A stretch of 64,000 nt of DNA from the NCBI RefSeq assembly GCF_037977055.1, contig NZ_CP150274.1:1116001-1180000 (forward strand), written 5' to 3'. The position numbers were made by a program, and so were the translations under genes. This document shows positions 16,635 to 26,382 of this stretch, in pieces. Every line of letters begins with the position of its first letter. Position 1 is the first letter of the stretch. The notes below the pieces were generated by a model, which was given only the letters and a program-made list of their open reading frames with translations, was not told the DNA's origin and did no database searches. The DNA comes from Paenibacillus sp. FSL K6-1096. GTDB lineage: Bacteria; Bacillota; Bacilli; Paenibacillales; Paenibacillaceae.

Positions 16635-19600
16635 CTAGTCCTGCTTCCGCGGCTTGCGGAAGACGCGGCTGAGGATGAAGCCCGCCAGGATCAGGCCGGC
16701 GCCTGTCAGGTAGACCGGCATCGGGCTGCTCTCTCCGGTCTGCGGCAGCCTTGCTGGGCCGTCATCCGTACCGGAGACCGTCCCTTGCGGAACCGCATCA
16801 TCTTCAACATCTATATCCGCATTGCCCAGCGGGATATCATCGTCAGCCGGCGTTACCACTACCGGAGTCGGTTCCGGGGTCACGGTGCCTGCCGGAGCCG
16901 ATGGCTGCGCGGTTCCCGGCACGCCAGGCCCTGCCGGAACCTCGGGATCATCGATGATGACACCCGGTTCAAATGTCCCTGCTGGTGTAGGCACCGGAGT
17001 GAATACCGGACCTCCACTAGGTGATGTCGGAACAGGCGTGGACTCCGGCCCCGTTGAATCTGTAGGAGCTGGTGACGGGTTCACAGTTGGACCTGAAGTC
17101 TCAACCGGTGTATCCGTCGGCACCGGCGTAGCTGTTGGTGTTGGCGTCACTGTAGGCGTTGGCTGCTCTGCCAGCTTATTGTACAGCGTCAGATTTACCA
17201 CTGCCGATGAGCCGATCGTAACCGGATGCTCTCCCGGATCAAGCACATAGCCTTGCGGAGCCGCAGTTTCGATCAAAACATAGCTGCCCAGCCAGAGATT
17301 GTTGAAGGCCGCAATACCTGCTGCATCTGTAGTGCGGGTATTCACCAGCACCCGTTCGCTGCCGTTCAGGCGGTATAGCTCATAGGTTGCTCCGGCAAGC
17401 GGCTTGGCGGTACCGCCCTCTTCAAGCTTGAGGACATTCAGCGTGCCTCTGACTCCGCTGCCGGTTCCCGAGCCGCTGGAGACTCCAACAATAATCTCCT
17501 TGGTCGTCTCCTTGTTAATCAGCTTCACATTGTTGCCGCTGAAGCTTACAGCGTTGACCAGCTTATCGCCTGTGTTCGCCATGATCAGCGACTGATATTC
17601 CAGCACATAAGCGGAACGGATATCATCCGGGAAGCTTAAGACGAAGGATTGCTTCCCTTCAGCATCGGCGCTGATATTCAAATAGTAATCGACATCCCGG
17701 ACCAGTGCCGGGCCGCTTTTTGTCACCTCACCGCCAGCAGAGACCGTTGTTCTGTACAGCTGGAAGCTGTCCGGCAGCAGAATCTGGTTCGTGCTCGGCA
17801 CATCCGTAATCACGGCATCCTTCACATGGGACTGGGTGCGGTTAATTGCAATCGTCCAGTTCAGCTTATCGCCGTTCTGTACCCCGTCCTTGAACACATA
17901 TTCGTCCCCGTGCGGAATGTCTACCGACGCCTTCAGATCCTTAGATACGCTCTTCTCCCCGTCCAGCAGCTTGGCGGTATTGGCCACCTTGGCTCCAATC
18001 AGCTGATCTGCCAGACTCGTTCTGAAGACCACATAATAAGGCGAATCGATCGCTTTGTCCCAAATAACCCTCAGCTCATTATTACTTCCCACACTGTAGC
18101 TGTATTCACTCCGGTTCACCTCATCGCCGCGGCTGTGGCTTCCATCCTTAGCAATGTTCATCTTATAGATATGGAGTGAGTCAGGGACCAGCGACTGGCC
18201 GTCAGCCAGCAGATCCCGTACCTGCGGATTCGCAATGGCTTTGCTGTTGTAGTTGATGCCTACAGTCCAGGTCAGCTCTTTGGCAGAGGCATTATAAGCC
18301 CCGGATTTGAAGCCGTTGTTCTTCACCTCGGGAATGGGAATGAACTTGCCCTTGGCTTCAGTCCACAGCGCTTTGCCGTCGCTGTCCTTCCAGTCAATCC
18401 GGGCGACGTTAATGAATTCATCCGTGCTGCCATTGAGCCAGTCATTGCTGAATTCCGTGCGGTAACTGATCGTATAAGTTCCATTAACCGGTGAATTAAA
18501 TTTCACCTTGAAGCTCTCATTCGGCTGGACCGGCGAACCGATAATTACCGAGTAGGCCGAAGGGTTAATGACTGTTCCGGACAGCGTACGGACAACCAGG
18601 GAGCCTGGGATTAATTTCTGGCCGCCCTCCGGGAACCCGTCCGTAACCACCACTTCATTCATCGGATAGTTATCGCCGTTAAAAGTTATTTTCCAGTCTG
18701 TGGTATGTTTGTTGTAATCTACGCCCGACAGATTCTTGTAAATGATAATCGGCCGGATCAATTGGGTGGCCCCGCTGCTGTAGGTGCTGTCAGAGACCGT
18801 ATTGGTAATCTTCGTATCGCTGAAAACACGGTCTGCGGCTTTGGTCGTATATTCGATCAGATAAGCCGAGTTCACCGTATGCTTGAACGCCAGTCTGAAG
18901 CCCTTGTCGGCATCGCCGGTAACGGGTGTAAGCGTATAATCCTCACCTGCGGTCAGCGCCGGGCCTTTGGCTGCTTCTCCGGCAGAATTCAGTGTAACCG
19001 GATAGACACGGAGCGAATTCTCAACCAGGAGCTGGGAGCTGCTGAAAATATCCGTCAGCACCGCATTCTCCGGCGAGATAGTACGGTTATTGTAGTTGTA
19101 CTCGATGGCCCAGGCGATAGTCTGGGTGCCCCAGTCATAACGCGTTGCCTTCTTGTTCAGACTGCCGCCGCGTTCGATCTCCACCGTAGCCGATGCATTT
19201 GCCGGAGCACGGCCTTCTCCAGTGAATGTCGCTGTATTGGTGAAGCTCGGCAGATTATCGTTAACAACCCGGGTCGTATATACGATGCGGTATGCGCCAG
19301 TAATTACCGGGGCATTGAATTTCAGGCCAAGCGTACCGTCTGCGACAACCGCTGAATATTGGCTGCTGTCCACCAGCGGTCCTTGGGTCACTGTGCCGTC
19401 AAGCAGAACGTTCAGCTGATAGACCGACAGGGTAACGGTGCTGTCCAGTGACAGCCCGGCAGGAATCGGATCCGTAACCGCCGCCTGGCTAACGGCCTCC
19501 AGACGCTTGTTGACATCTACCGTCCATTCAATATGGTCCGCATTGAAGCCGCTGGAGACCCCCTGCTTGGTGATGGTAGAGCCGACCGTAGGCTTGAACG

Positions 19601-20123
19601 AGACCGTCACAGTCTGGACCCCGCCGTTCACCGGGAACAGAATCTGCTGGACCGTGCTGCCGCTGATCACCTGCTTGTCAAACTGGGTATTAATACGCAG
19701 GGTGCCCTGTACATTGGCGTGACTCTCGATGTAATCGTTGAAGGTCATGACCACCTGATGGGTCGCCTGGCTGACCGTAAATGTTCCTACGGTCCCCTCA
19801 TCGGACGTAAGATCGCCCTGAATGTCATTGAACAGCCTGAACTGCTCGGGCAGCTGGAAGGTGAAGGTGTCTCCCTGACCATACCCTTGACCATCCGGTA
19901 GTGACCAGGTGTAGTCCAGCGTCACTGTGGAGTCGACATCATACACACTGCCCGTCACTGTCTGTCCATCCGGCCCATATACTGCCATGGACACACTGGT
20001 AATAATGTCCCGGTCCTGCTCAATTGCCGCGGCAGTAGCCTGCTGGGTGAATCCCAGCCCGTAGGCAAACTGCACCATCAGCAGAATCAGGACCATTGCC
20101 AGGCTTGTTCTTTTTTTCACCAT
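16635..20123 (-). CDS. LPXTG-anchored multi-domain surface adhesin
   Basis: A 1162-residue secreted cell-wall protein. A signal peptide covers about 1-33 (hydrophobic core LAMVLILLMVQFAYG). An N-terminal adhesin-like domain is followed by about five repeats of 120-140 residues resembling collagen-binding/isopeptide Ig-like modules (each has a W-x-I/V core strand such as HIEWTVDVN, TDWKITFN, ELTWTVGIN or KLNWTIAIN and ends in a Y-x-V-x-Y/F strand). A SpaA/Cna-B-like domain (GTLNVLKLEEGG to VNLTLYN, about 895-985) and a Pro/Thr/Ser stalk follow. The sortase signal LPQTG is at 1126-1130, then a hydrophobic span and basic tail. Ligand unknown; no sortase gene is in the window. Confidence 0.88.
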   Translation of the reverse strand: MVKKRTSLAMVLILLMVQFAYGLGFTQQATAAAIEQDRDIITSVSMAVYGPDGQTVTGSVYDVDSTVTLDYTWSLPDGQGYGQGDTFTFQLPEQFRLFNDIQGDLTSDEGTVGTFTVSQATHQVVMTFNDYIESHANVQGTLRINTQFDKQVISGSTVQQILFPVNGGVQTVTVSFKPTVGSTITKQGVSSGFNADHIEWTVDVNKRLEAVSQAAVTDPIPAGLSLDSTVTLSVYQLNVLLDGTVTQGPLVDSSQYSAVVADGTLGLKFNAPVITGAYRIVYTTRVVNDNLPSFTNTATFTGEGRAPANASATVEIERGGSLNKKATRYDWGTQTIAWAIEYNYNNRTISPENAVLTDIFSSSQLLVENSLRVYPVTLNSAGEAAKGPALTAGEDYTLTPVTGDADKGFRLAFKHTVNSAYLIEYTTKAADRVFSDTKITNTVSDSTYSSGATQLIRPIIIYKNLSGVDYNKHTTDWKITFNGDNYPMNEVVVTDGFPEGGQKLIPGSLVVRTLSGTVINPSAYSVIIGSPVQPNESFKVKFNSPVNGTYTISYRTEFSNDWLNGSTDEFINVARIDWKDSDGKALWTEAKGKFIPIPEVKNNGFKSGAYNASAKELTWTVGINYNSKAIANPQVRDLLADGQSLVPDSLHIYKMNIAKDGSHSRGDEVNRSEYSYSVGSNNELRVIWDKAIDSPYYVVFRTSLADQLIGAKVANTAKLLDGEKSVSKDLKASVDIPHGDEYVFKDGVQNGDKLNWTIAINRTQSHVKDAVITDVPSTNQILLPDSFQLYRTTVSAGGEVTKSGPALVRDVDYYLNISADAEGKQSFVLSFPDDIRSAYVLEYQSLIMANTGDKLVNAVSFSGNNVKLINKETTKEIIVGVSSGSGTGSGVRGTLNVLKLEEGGTAKPLAGATYELYRLNGSERVLVNTRTTDAAGIAAFNNLWLGSYVLIETAAPQGYVLDPGEHPVTIGSSAVVNLTLYNKLAEQPTPTVTPTPTATPVPTDTPVETSGPTVNPSPAPTDSTGPESTPVPTSPSGGPVFTPVPTPAGTFEPGVIIDDPEVPAGPGVPGTAQPSAPAGTVTPEPTPVVVTPADDDIPLGNADIDVEDDAVPQGTVSGTDDGPARLPQTGESSPMPVYLTGAGLILAGFILSRVFRKPRKQD

Positions 20124-20398
20124 TTACCATAAGCCCCCGTTCTTAATATTGATTAGACAACATGCCGGAAGAATGGCTGCTGACCGCACCGGTACCAGAC
20201 ACACTTTACCTGGAGGCTTCCATATGTATATACGGGTACGGGCATCCACTTCTGTAAATCAACTAGCAAACTTGCCTTTTCTGCCCATCCCGGACGATAT
20301 ATACTTATATCACCTAAGAGTAGAACTTTAGAATCAGATTTATTAAAAAAATGAAATTTTATTTTCGTAGATTATTTCGACATCAAGGAGAGATAGGT

Positions 20399-21136
20399 AT
20401 GAACCGCAATCCATTCTGGGACCGCGTGCGCGAGAGTGATTTCGTCATGCTCTCCGCCTCCCATCTGACCGCCCTGCTGATTATCGCGCTATGTATCCTG
20501 CTGCTGTTCTTCGCCCGGTTCACCCTGCGCAACCGTCCCGGCCTGCGTCTCCTGACCCGCCTGTTGCTGGTGCTGCTGCTCGCTGCTTCCGAGGGCGGGC
20601 TGCATGTCTGGTATCTGTCTCACGGAACCTGGGCCGGCAGTACCTCCCTGCCGCTGGAGCTATGCGGGATTACGCTGCTCCTGTCCATCGTTATGCTGCT
20701 TACGCGCAGCAGGCTGCTGTACAGCTTTCTTTATTTTGCCGGGATCGGCGGGGCCTTCATCGCCCTGCTCACCCCCAATCTGGTCTATCCGTTCCCGCAT
20801 TTCCGCTTCCTGCTGTTCTTCATCGCCCACGGATCAATTATTCTCGCATCGCTGTATATGACCTGGGTGGAGGAATATAAGCCTGCCTGGCGTTCCCTGT
20901 TCTTCACCATGCTCTGCCTGAACGTTGTCGCTGCCTGTGTCTATGCCGCCAATCTGCTGCTGGATTCCAACTATATGTTCCTGATGCGCAAGCCAAGTAC
21001 CTTGTCGGTGCTTGACTATTTCGGACCTTATCCCTACTATCTGCTGGTCGAGGAAGGCTTCGCGTTCATGTTCTTCCTGCTGATGCTTCTGGTGTTCTTC
21101 AAGCTGCCGGAGCGGTTCAGGCAGAGACGGACCTAA
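20399..21136 (+). CDS. TIGR02206-type membrane protein, YwaF-like
   Basis: A 245-residue integral membrane protein with about seven hydrophobic segments. The family stretch is PLELCGITLLLSIVMLL followed by FAGIGGAFIALLTPNL and FPHFRFLLFFIAHG, as in Bacillus YwaF. I set the start at ATG 20399 with AAGGAG 8 bp upstream; an upstream in-frame ATG at 20351 lacks a ribosome site. It is divergent from the adhesin gene across a 275-bp gap in which I see no clear feature, and convergent with ppiB. Function is unknown for the family. Confidence 0.85.
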   Translation: MNRNPFWDRVRESDFVMLSASHLTALLIIALCILLLFFARFTLRNRPGLRLLTRLLLVLLLAASEGGLHVWYLSHGTWAGSTSLPLELCGITLLLSIVMLLTRSRLLYSFLYFAGIGGAFIALLTPNLVYPFPHFRFLLFFIAHGSIILASLYMTWVEEYKPAWRSLFFTMLCLNVVAACVYAANLLLDSNYMFLMRKPSTLSVLDYFGPYPYYLLVEEGFAFMFFLLMLLVFFKLPERFRQRRT

Positions 21137-21150
21137 AGAGTATATGTACA

Positions 21151-21186
21151 AAAAAGCACCCGGCTGGATAATCCAGCCGGGTGCTT
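21151..21186 (-). terminator. Terminator between ywaF-like gene and ppiB (convergent)
   Basis: A perfect 16-bp stem aagcacccggctggat (21154-21169) and its complement (21171-21186); on the minus strand it is followed by TTTTTT, so it chiefly ends ppiB. A second, imperfect hairpin (gttaacc...ggttaac) lies at 21191-21225. Confidence 0.85.
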
Positions 21187-21246
21187 CGGCGTTAACCCCG
21201 GGAAGGCAAGCCTTCCCCGGTTAACGGTATATGCGTGTTGTGTAAA

Positions 21247-21678
21247 TTATACTTCTACAACTTCAACACTTGTCATCTTGTCGCGGCCTTTGAAGGCATC
21301 GACCAGCTCCATGCCTTGAACCACCTTGCCGAATACAGTGTGTACTCCGTCAAGATGCGGCTGCGGGGCATACGTGATATAGAACTGGCTTCCGCCGGTG
21401 TTCTTGCCGGCATGGGCCATAGCCAGGACGCCGCGCTCATGCTTGTTCGGGTTGATCTCGCAGTCGATGGTGTAGCCAGGACCGCCGGTGCCGGTGCCGT
21501 TAGGGCATCCGCCTTGAGCTACGAAGCCCGGGATAACACGGTGGAATACCAGTCCGTTGTAGAAGCCGTCATTCGCCAGCTTCTCGAAGTTAGCTACTGT
21601 ATTAGGGGCATCCTGGTCGAACAGGTCGATCAGCACGACACCGCCGTTCTCAAGGGTAATCTTTGCTTGCTTCGCCAT
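21247..21678 (-). CDS. ppiB: Peptidyl-prolyl cis-trans isomerase PpiB (cyclophilin)
   Basis: A 143-residue cytoplasmic cyclophilin that accelerates prolyl isomerisation. Start ATG 21678 ([13 protein letters not shown]) is supported by AAGGAG upstream; the longer frame is not. Motifs: [13 protein letters not shown] (catalytic Arg in FHRVI), [22 protein letters not shown] with the active-site Gln/Phe and His. Its location next to lysA matches B. subtilis. Length typical. Confidence 0.95.
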   Translation of the reverse strand: MAKQAKITLENGGVVLIDLFDQDAPNTVANFEKLANDGFYNGLVFHRVIPGFVAQGGCPNGTGTGGPGYTIDCEINPNKHERGVLAMAHAGKNTGGSQFYITYAPQPHLDGVHTVFGKVVQGMELVDAFKGRDKMTSVEVVEV

Positions 21679-21754
21679 ATGTAAATGACTCCTTTCGAGT
21701 TGACAGAAATAGAACACATCCATTAGTTTACTATGAAACGCGGCACAAAGCAAA

Positions 21755-21778
21755 GCAAGCGGGGACCGCCCCGCTTGC
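21755..21778 (-). terminator. Hairpin terminator after lysA
   Basis: A perfect 10-bp stem (gcaagcgggg with ccccgcttgc) around accg, 30 bp past the lysA stop. The following bases are only T-rich, so termination may be partial. Confidence 0.6.
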
Positions 21779-21808
21779 CGCTATTCCACATGCCCTGAAG
21801 GACAGGAC

Positions 21809-23143
21809 TTACTTCGTTACTGCCTGTTTCGCGATACGTGCCGGAATCACATCATTGGCTACAATGTCCTGATGGGTCTCGCGGCGCACAACCAGATCGC
21901 TCTGCCCGTTCTGCACGAACACCACTGCCGGACGGCGGATACGGTTGTAGTTGCTGGCCATGGAGTAGTTGTAAGCCCCTGTGCAGGCTACAGCGAGCAG
22001 GTCGCCGCTGTCCACCTTCGGCAGCTCGACATCCCAGATCAGCATATCGCCGCTCTCGCAGCATTTGCCGGCGATGGAGACCGTCTCTTCGTTCGCCTCT
22101 GTAGCCCGGTTCGCAAGCACTGCTTCATACTTCGATTCATACAGGGCAGGACGCGGATTATCGGTCATGCCGCCGTCAACGGCTACGTATTTGCGCACGC
22201 CAGGAATCTCCTTGCTGGTGCCCACTGTGTACAGAGTTGTACCGGCATCGCCAACGATGCTGCGGCCCGGCTCCACCCAGATCTGCGGCAGCTTGTCGCC
22301 GATGCCCGCGAAGTGCGTCTTCACCGCATCGGTGATCGCTGCCACATATTCCGACACCAGCAGCGGTGTATCGCCGTCCACATAACGGATGCCGAAGCCG
22401 CCGCCCAGGTTCACCACCGGGAAGCTGATGCCCAGCTCATCCTTGACCATGCGGGTGAATTCAGCAATCCGCTGTACGGCCAGCTGGAAGCCTTCGGTCT
22501 CAAAAATCTGCGAGCCGATATGCGAATGCACGCCGAGCAGGTTAAGATTAGCCTGACTGTCCGCCTGGCTGACCGCTTCACGGGCAGAGCCGTTGCCGAT
22601 GTCGAACCCGAACTTGGAATCCGTCTGGCCGGTGGAGGCATACGCATGATGGGCATGGGCTTCAACGCCAGGCGTCACGCGCAGCAGAATATTAACGGTA
22701 ACTTCCTTGCGGGCCGCAATCGCCTGCAGCATATGAAGCTCCACCAGGTTGTCGACAACGAAGCAGCCGATTCCGGCATCGATCGCCATCTCGATCTCAT
22801 CCGGCGTCTTGTTATTCCCGTGGAAGTGAATGCGCTCGGCCGGGAATCCGGCCTGCAGCGCGGTGTACAGCTCTCCGTCGGATACGACATCCAGCGACAG
22901 CCCTTCCTCATCCGCCAGGCGGCACATCGCCATCACGGAGAACGCCTTGCTGGCATAGGCCACCTGGAAGCCCAGACCGGAAGCGGTGAAGGCATCCATG
23001 TATTCGCGGCAGCGTTGGCGGACCAATTGCTCGTCCACTATATATAGCGGTGTACCATACTCCGCCTTCAATTCGGTTACATCACATCCGCCGATCTCCA
23101 GATGCCCTGCATCGTTAATTCGGCTCGTCCCGTGTAAAAACAT
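21809..23143 (-). CDS. lysA: Diaminopimelate decarboxylase LysA
   Basis: Last step of lysine synthesis: PLP-dependent decarboxylation of meso-diaminopimelate. Start ATG 23143 (444 residues) with GGAGG 8 bp upstream; the frame extends to a TTG inside the ribosome site. The PLP lysine is K66 in VAYASKAFSV. Other family motifs are HSHIGSQIF, VNLGGGFGIRY, EPGRSIVGDAG and, near the C-terminus, the CESGD substrate loop. It follows the spoVA operon after 190 bp. I looked for a lysine riboswitch in that gap and saw none. Confidence 0.97.
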   Translation of the reverse strand: MFLHGTSRINDAGHLEIGGCDVTELKAEYGTPLYIVDEQLVRQRCREYMDAFTASGLGFQVAYASKAFSVMAMCRLADEEGLSLDVVSDGELYTALQAGFPAERIHFHGNNKTPDEIEMAIDAGIGCFVVDNLVELHMLQAIAARKEVTVNILLRVTPGVEAHAHHAYASTGQTDSKFGFDIGNGSAREAVSQADSQANLNLLGVHSHIGSQIFETEGFQLAVQRIAEFTRMVKDELGISFPVVNLGGGFGIRYVDGDTPLLVSEYVAAITDAVKTHFAGIGDKLPQIWVEPGRSIVGDAGTTLYTVGTSKEIPGVRKYVAVDGGMTDNPRPALYESKYEAVLANRATEANEETVSIAGKCCESGDMLIWDVELPKVDSGDLLAVACTGAYNYSMASNYNRIRRPAVVFVQNGQSDLVVRRETHQDIVANDVIPARIAKQAVTK

Positions 23144-23334
23144 TGCGCAGTCCTCCAATTTCTGTGGAATATCCGTTCCACCCTGTCTAGTATATGATTT
23201 GGCGCCCCGTCTCGTTCATAAGATCCGGTCCCGGAGACGAAATCCGGCTTATTGCGGGGCGGTTTAGTGTATTCAGTATAACAGACAATGGGAACGCCAT
23301 AGAATGGACTAATTTGCAGTTGTTTTGTATTTTC

Positions 23335-25941
23335 CTACGATTTGCGCGGAGCATCCTTATTTGCAGGCATCCGGGTATTGTCTCTTGTTTTGTTGAAGGA
23401 CGGCCTTGTTTTGGAGCTGAGCACCGGCATGCGCAGGATGATTTCAGCCATTGCTTTTGCATTAAATGGTATAAACGGCCACATGTACGGCGAATTGTAG
23501 GAGCGGTGGGTGGTCAGCAATACCACCAGCAGCGTCGAGCCGATCATGAACCCGGGAATCTGGAACGCGGCCACGGCCAGCAGCAGCCCAAGCCTGACAA
23601 TCCGGTTAGCCAGCCCCAGCTCATAGCTCGGTGTAGCAAACATCCCGATCGCCGCGACTGCCATATAGAGCACCACCTCGTTGACGAACAGGCCGGTCTG
23701 CACAGCGATATCACCGACCAGAATAGCAGCGATCAGCCCCATCGCCGATCCTAGCGGGGTTGGTGTATGCACCGCAGCCATCCGCAGCAGATCCACCCCC
23801 AGCTCAACGATCAGGAACTGGGCGATGAGCGGGATTTTGGCTGTCTTTTGCGGACCAATGAATTCCAGCATCGCCGGCTTCAGCTCCGGGTGAAGGACCA
23901 GCAGCATCCACAGCGGAAGCAGGAACATCGATGCGAAAATCCCGATGAACCGCACCCAGCGGAGATACGTTCCCATGAACGGCGTCTGGCGGTTCTCCTC
24001 CGCGTGCTGGCAGAGGTCGAAGAAGGTCGTCGGCAGCACCATGACACTTGGCGAGGTATCGACAAACACAACGACACGGCCCTCCAGCAGATGGGAAGCC
24101 ACAATATCCGGCCGCTCCGAGTAACGGACCAGGGGGAAGGGATTCCAGCCGCCGCCGACAATGGCTTCCTCCAACTGCTTATCCGCCAGGGGGATTCCAT
24201 CGAGATTTACATTTTTGAGCTTATCCGTCACAGCCTGTACCTGGGTCTTGTCGACAATATCATCAATGTAGGCTAAGCAGACATCCGTCCGGGTACGCCG
24301 CCCGATCTGGTGCATCTCCAGCTTCAGCCCGGGGTCGCGGACCCGTCTGCGGACCAGGGCGACATTGCTCAGCAGCGTCTCTGTGAAGCCGTCGCGCGCA
24401 CCGCGGACCACCCGTTCAATCGACGGCTCATCAGGGCTGCGGGCAGGATACGAACGGGTATCCATAACAATGACCTGGGTTTCGCCTTCAATGAAGAACA
24501 CACTCATGCCCGACAGCACTTTATTGATGCTCTCGCTGAGCAGCTCGCCCTTCTCCACCTGCACATGCGGGATATACTCACTCATGAAGCTGGCGAACAC
24601 ATCGGTGGATACATGATCCGGGGTCAGATAGGTCAGGCGCTTCAGAATTTCGTCAATGATGGTATCCTTGGCGAACCCGCTGACACAGAGCAGCGCGGCA
24701 CGGCGGCCGCCGAAGGACATCTCCCTGAACACGATATCAAAAGAAGAGCCTAAGCCCAGCACCTCGGTCAGCGTCTTCTTGGTATCCTCCAGCGATGCCG
24801 GGATCTTGTCATTGCCCTGCCAATATTCAATAGACGCCTCCAGAGAATCCGAGCGTTCACGGTCACGCTTCTCCTGCAGCGGGTCTTTCGGCTGATCTGC
24901 CGCCTTCTTCTCCTGTCCGGGCTCCGCTTTCCCGGAGGCAGACTTCTTAGCATTCTCAGACTTCTCTGGCTGGCTGGACGGGCTTGCACCCTCCGCTATA
25001 TCCTCGTCATCCTCTAGCTCTTCATCCTCACCGAATAACCGGGCGAAAAAGCCCTTGTGGCTCTTCTCCTGGCCCTGATCCTCTGCCCCCAGCTCATCCG
25101 CCGCCTCTGTATCCTGCGGGGGATCCATGGCCTGGGCTTCCTGCCCTTCAGCACTGTCCTGGCCCGCCTTTGGCGCAGGATCGGGCTCCTGCCTGGAGCC
25201 GTCCTCACTTTCCTGATCTCCCTGTCCGGTCATGCCCGGCTCATCCGCTGCCTCCATCTCCTGCCGCTGCCCATCCCCGGAGCCAGCTTCTTCCCCCTCT
25301 TCCGGCCCGGCCTCGTCTCCGAACAGGCTGCTGAAGAAGCCCTTAATGCCGCCCCCGGAGGAGTCCTGCTCCTCCTCAGCTCCGGCGGATGCACCGCTAT
25401 CCGGGCCTGCTCCTCCGTCAGCGCCCGCGCCGTCTGAGGCGGAGGTATCCTCCTTCGCCTGGTATTCACCGGCTCCAGCCGGACTTCCGCTGTCATCCGC
25501 ATCAGCGCTGTCCTTCGCCGCTGCCTCCGGCGCATCCGCTGCACCTGCGGTCTCCTCACCGCCGGACGGCTCATCATTCCCGCCCAGCCCGGCGGCGCTG
25601 TTCCCGCCATTGTCTCCGCCTGTCCCGGCGGCCGCGCTGTTGCCGCCGTGGTCTACGGCGTTCCCTTCAGTCTCCCCGTCCCCCAGGGGTTCCTCCGCCC
25701 CACCAGATGCAGATGACGATGGAGCATCCTTGCCGGACGGGCTGTCCTGCTGCCCGTCCTCCGCCGGAGCGGCTGACGCCCCCAGGTCCGCTGACGCCTC
25801 CAGCTCCTGACTCCGGCCGCTGCCGCTGTCCTGCGGCTGGTCACCGGCCGCCCGCTCCTCCTGCGGCGGGTTCTGCCGCGCAGCGTTCTCTTTCTTCTGA
25901 TCCTCTTCCACCTGATCTCCGCTGTGAATGTACCTTACCAC
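23335..25941 (-). CDS. spoVAF: SpoVAF-like GerA-family protein with long acidic N-terminal extension
   Basis: An 868-residue GerA-family membrane protein. Residues 365-868 match SpoVAF: cytosolic N-domain, motif SFGGRRAALLC, GARDGFTETLLSNVALVRRR, then the HLLEGRVVVFVDTSPSVMVLPTTFFD loop and about five membrane spans. In spores this subunit acts with SpoVA/FigP-type channels in dipicolinate release and cation flux. Residues 1-364 are an unusual Gly/Ala/Ser/Asp/Glu-rich, probably disordered tail containing two near-copies of KGFFxxLFG (200-208 and 296-304). B. subtilis SpoVAF is about 490 residues. GTG start with AAGGGGG upstream; 15 bp after spoVAB. Confidence 0.9.
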   Translation of the reverse strand: MVRYIHSGDQVEEDQKKENAARQNPPQEERAAGDQPQDSGSGRSQELEASADLGASAAPAEDGQQDSPSGKDAPSSSASGGAEEPLGDGETEGNAVDHGGNSAAAGTGGDNGGNSAAGLGGNDEPSGGEETAGAADAPEAAAKDSADADDSGSPAGAGEYQAKEDTSASDGAGADGGAGPDSGASAGAEEEQDSSGGGIKGFFSSLFGDEAGPEEGEEAGSGDGQRQEMEAADEPGMTGQGDQESEDGSRQEPDPAPKAGQDSAEGQEAQAMDPPQDTEAADELGAEDQGQEKSHKGFFARLFGEDEELEDDEDIAEGASPSSQPEKSENAKKSASGKAEPGQEKKAADQPKDPLQEKRDRERSDSLEASIEYWQGNDKIPASLEDTKKTLTEVLGLGSSFDIVFREMSFGGRRAALLCVSGFAKDTIIDEILKRLTYLTPDHVSTDVFASFMSEYIPHVQVEKGELLSESINKVLSGMSVFFIEGETQVIVMDTRSYPARSPDEPSIERVVRGARDGFTETLLSNVALVRRRVRDPGLKLEMHQIGRRTRTDVCLAYIDDIVDKTQVQAVTDKLKNVNLDGIPLADKQLEEAIVGGGWNPFPLVRYSERPDIVASHLLEGRVVVFVDTSPSVMVLPTTFFDLCQHAEENRQTPFMGTYLRWVRFIGIFASMFLLPLWMLLVLHPELKPAMLEFIGPQKTAKIPLIAQFLIVELGVDLLRMAAVHTPTPLGSAMGLIAAILVGDIAVQTGLFVNEVVLYMAVAAIGMFATPSYELGLANRIVRLGLLLAVAAFQIPGFMIGSTLLVVLLTTHRSYNSPYMWPFIPFNAKAMAEIILRMPVLSSKTRPSFNKTRDNTRMPANKDAPRKS

Positions 25942-25956
25942 GCTCTTGCCCCCTTT

Positions 25957-26382
25957 TTACTGTCGGTATACAAACCAGTCAAACAACGATCCCGCTACCT
26001 TGCCGCAGACCATCGCCATCAGCAGGCCAAACAGCAGATGGGTCATATGCAGCCGCTTGGCCAGGATCGGCAGGACGTTCAGTACCTCGGTCAGCGCAGC
26101 CGCCAGCATGCCGATAAAAATGCCATTGAACAGCCCGACCCCCAGCTCTGCCAGCGGTCCTGCTGTGATTTTCCAATTCCAGAAGTCGCTCACCGTTCCC
26201 AGCAGCGAACCGCCGACCATGGCGCCTTCATACCAGTGAACCTTGTCGTAGGAGGAGGTGAGCTGCGCCAGCCGGGGGATGATGTCCAGCACAACGAACA
26301 ACGCAATCACCCCGCCGCCCACAGCAACGCCCCCGGCAATCCCCAGCAGCAGATGCAGGCCAAGCGATAAAGGGGCGGTCAT
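25957..26382 (-). CDS. spoVAB: Stage V sporulation protein AB
   Basis: A 141-residue membrane protein with four or five hydrophobic segments (e.g. LLLGIAGGVAVGGGVIALFVVL and GLFNGIFIGMLAAALTEVLN). SpoVAB belongs to the SpoVA set associated with uptake and release of Ca-dipicolinate in spores. The conserved stretch KVHWYEGAMVGGSLLG matches the family. Its start overlaps the spoVAA stop by 4 bp. In this operon it is followed directly by spoVAF, without spoVAC, spoVAD or spoVAE. Confidence 0.92.
   Translation of the reverse strand: MTAPLSLGLHLLLGIAGGVAVGGGVIALFVVLDIIPRLAQLTSSYDKVHWYEGAMVGGSLLGTVSDFWNWKITAGPLAELGVGLFNGIFIGMLAAALTEVLNVLPILAKRLHMTHLLFGLLMAMVCGKVAGSLFDWFVYRQ

Noticed and set aside
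21872..23047. 391-residue plus-strand frame opposite lysA
   Set aside because: Shadow of lysA, no recognisable domain.
23144..23334. Lysine riboswitch before lysA
   Set aside because: The gap shows none of the conserved lysine aptamer blocks on the minus strand.
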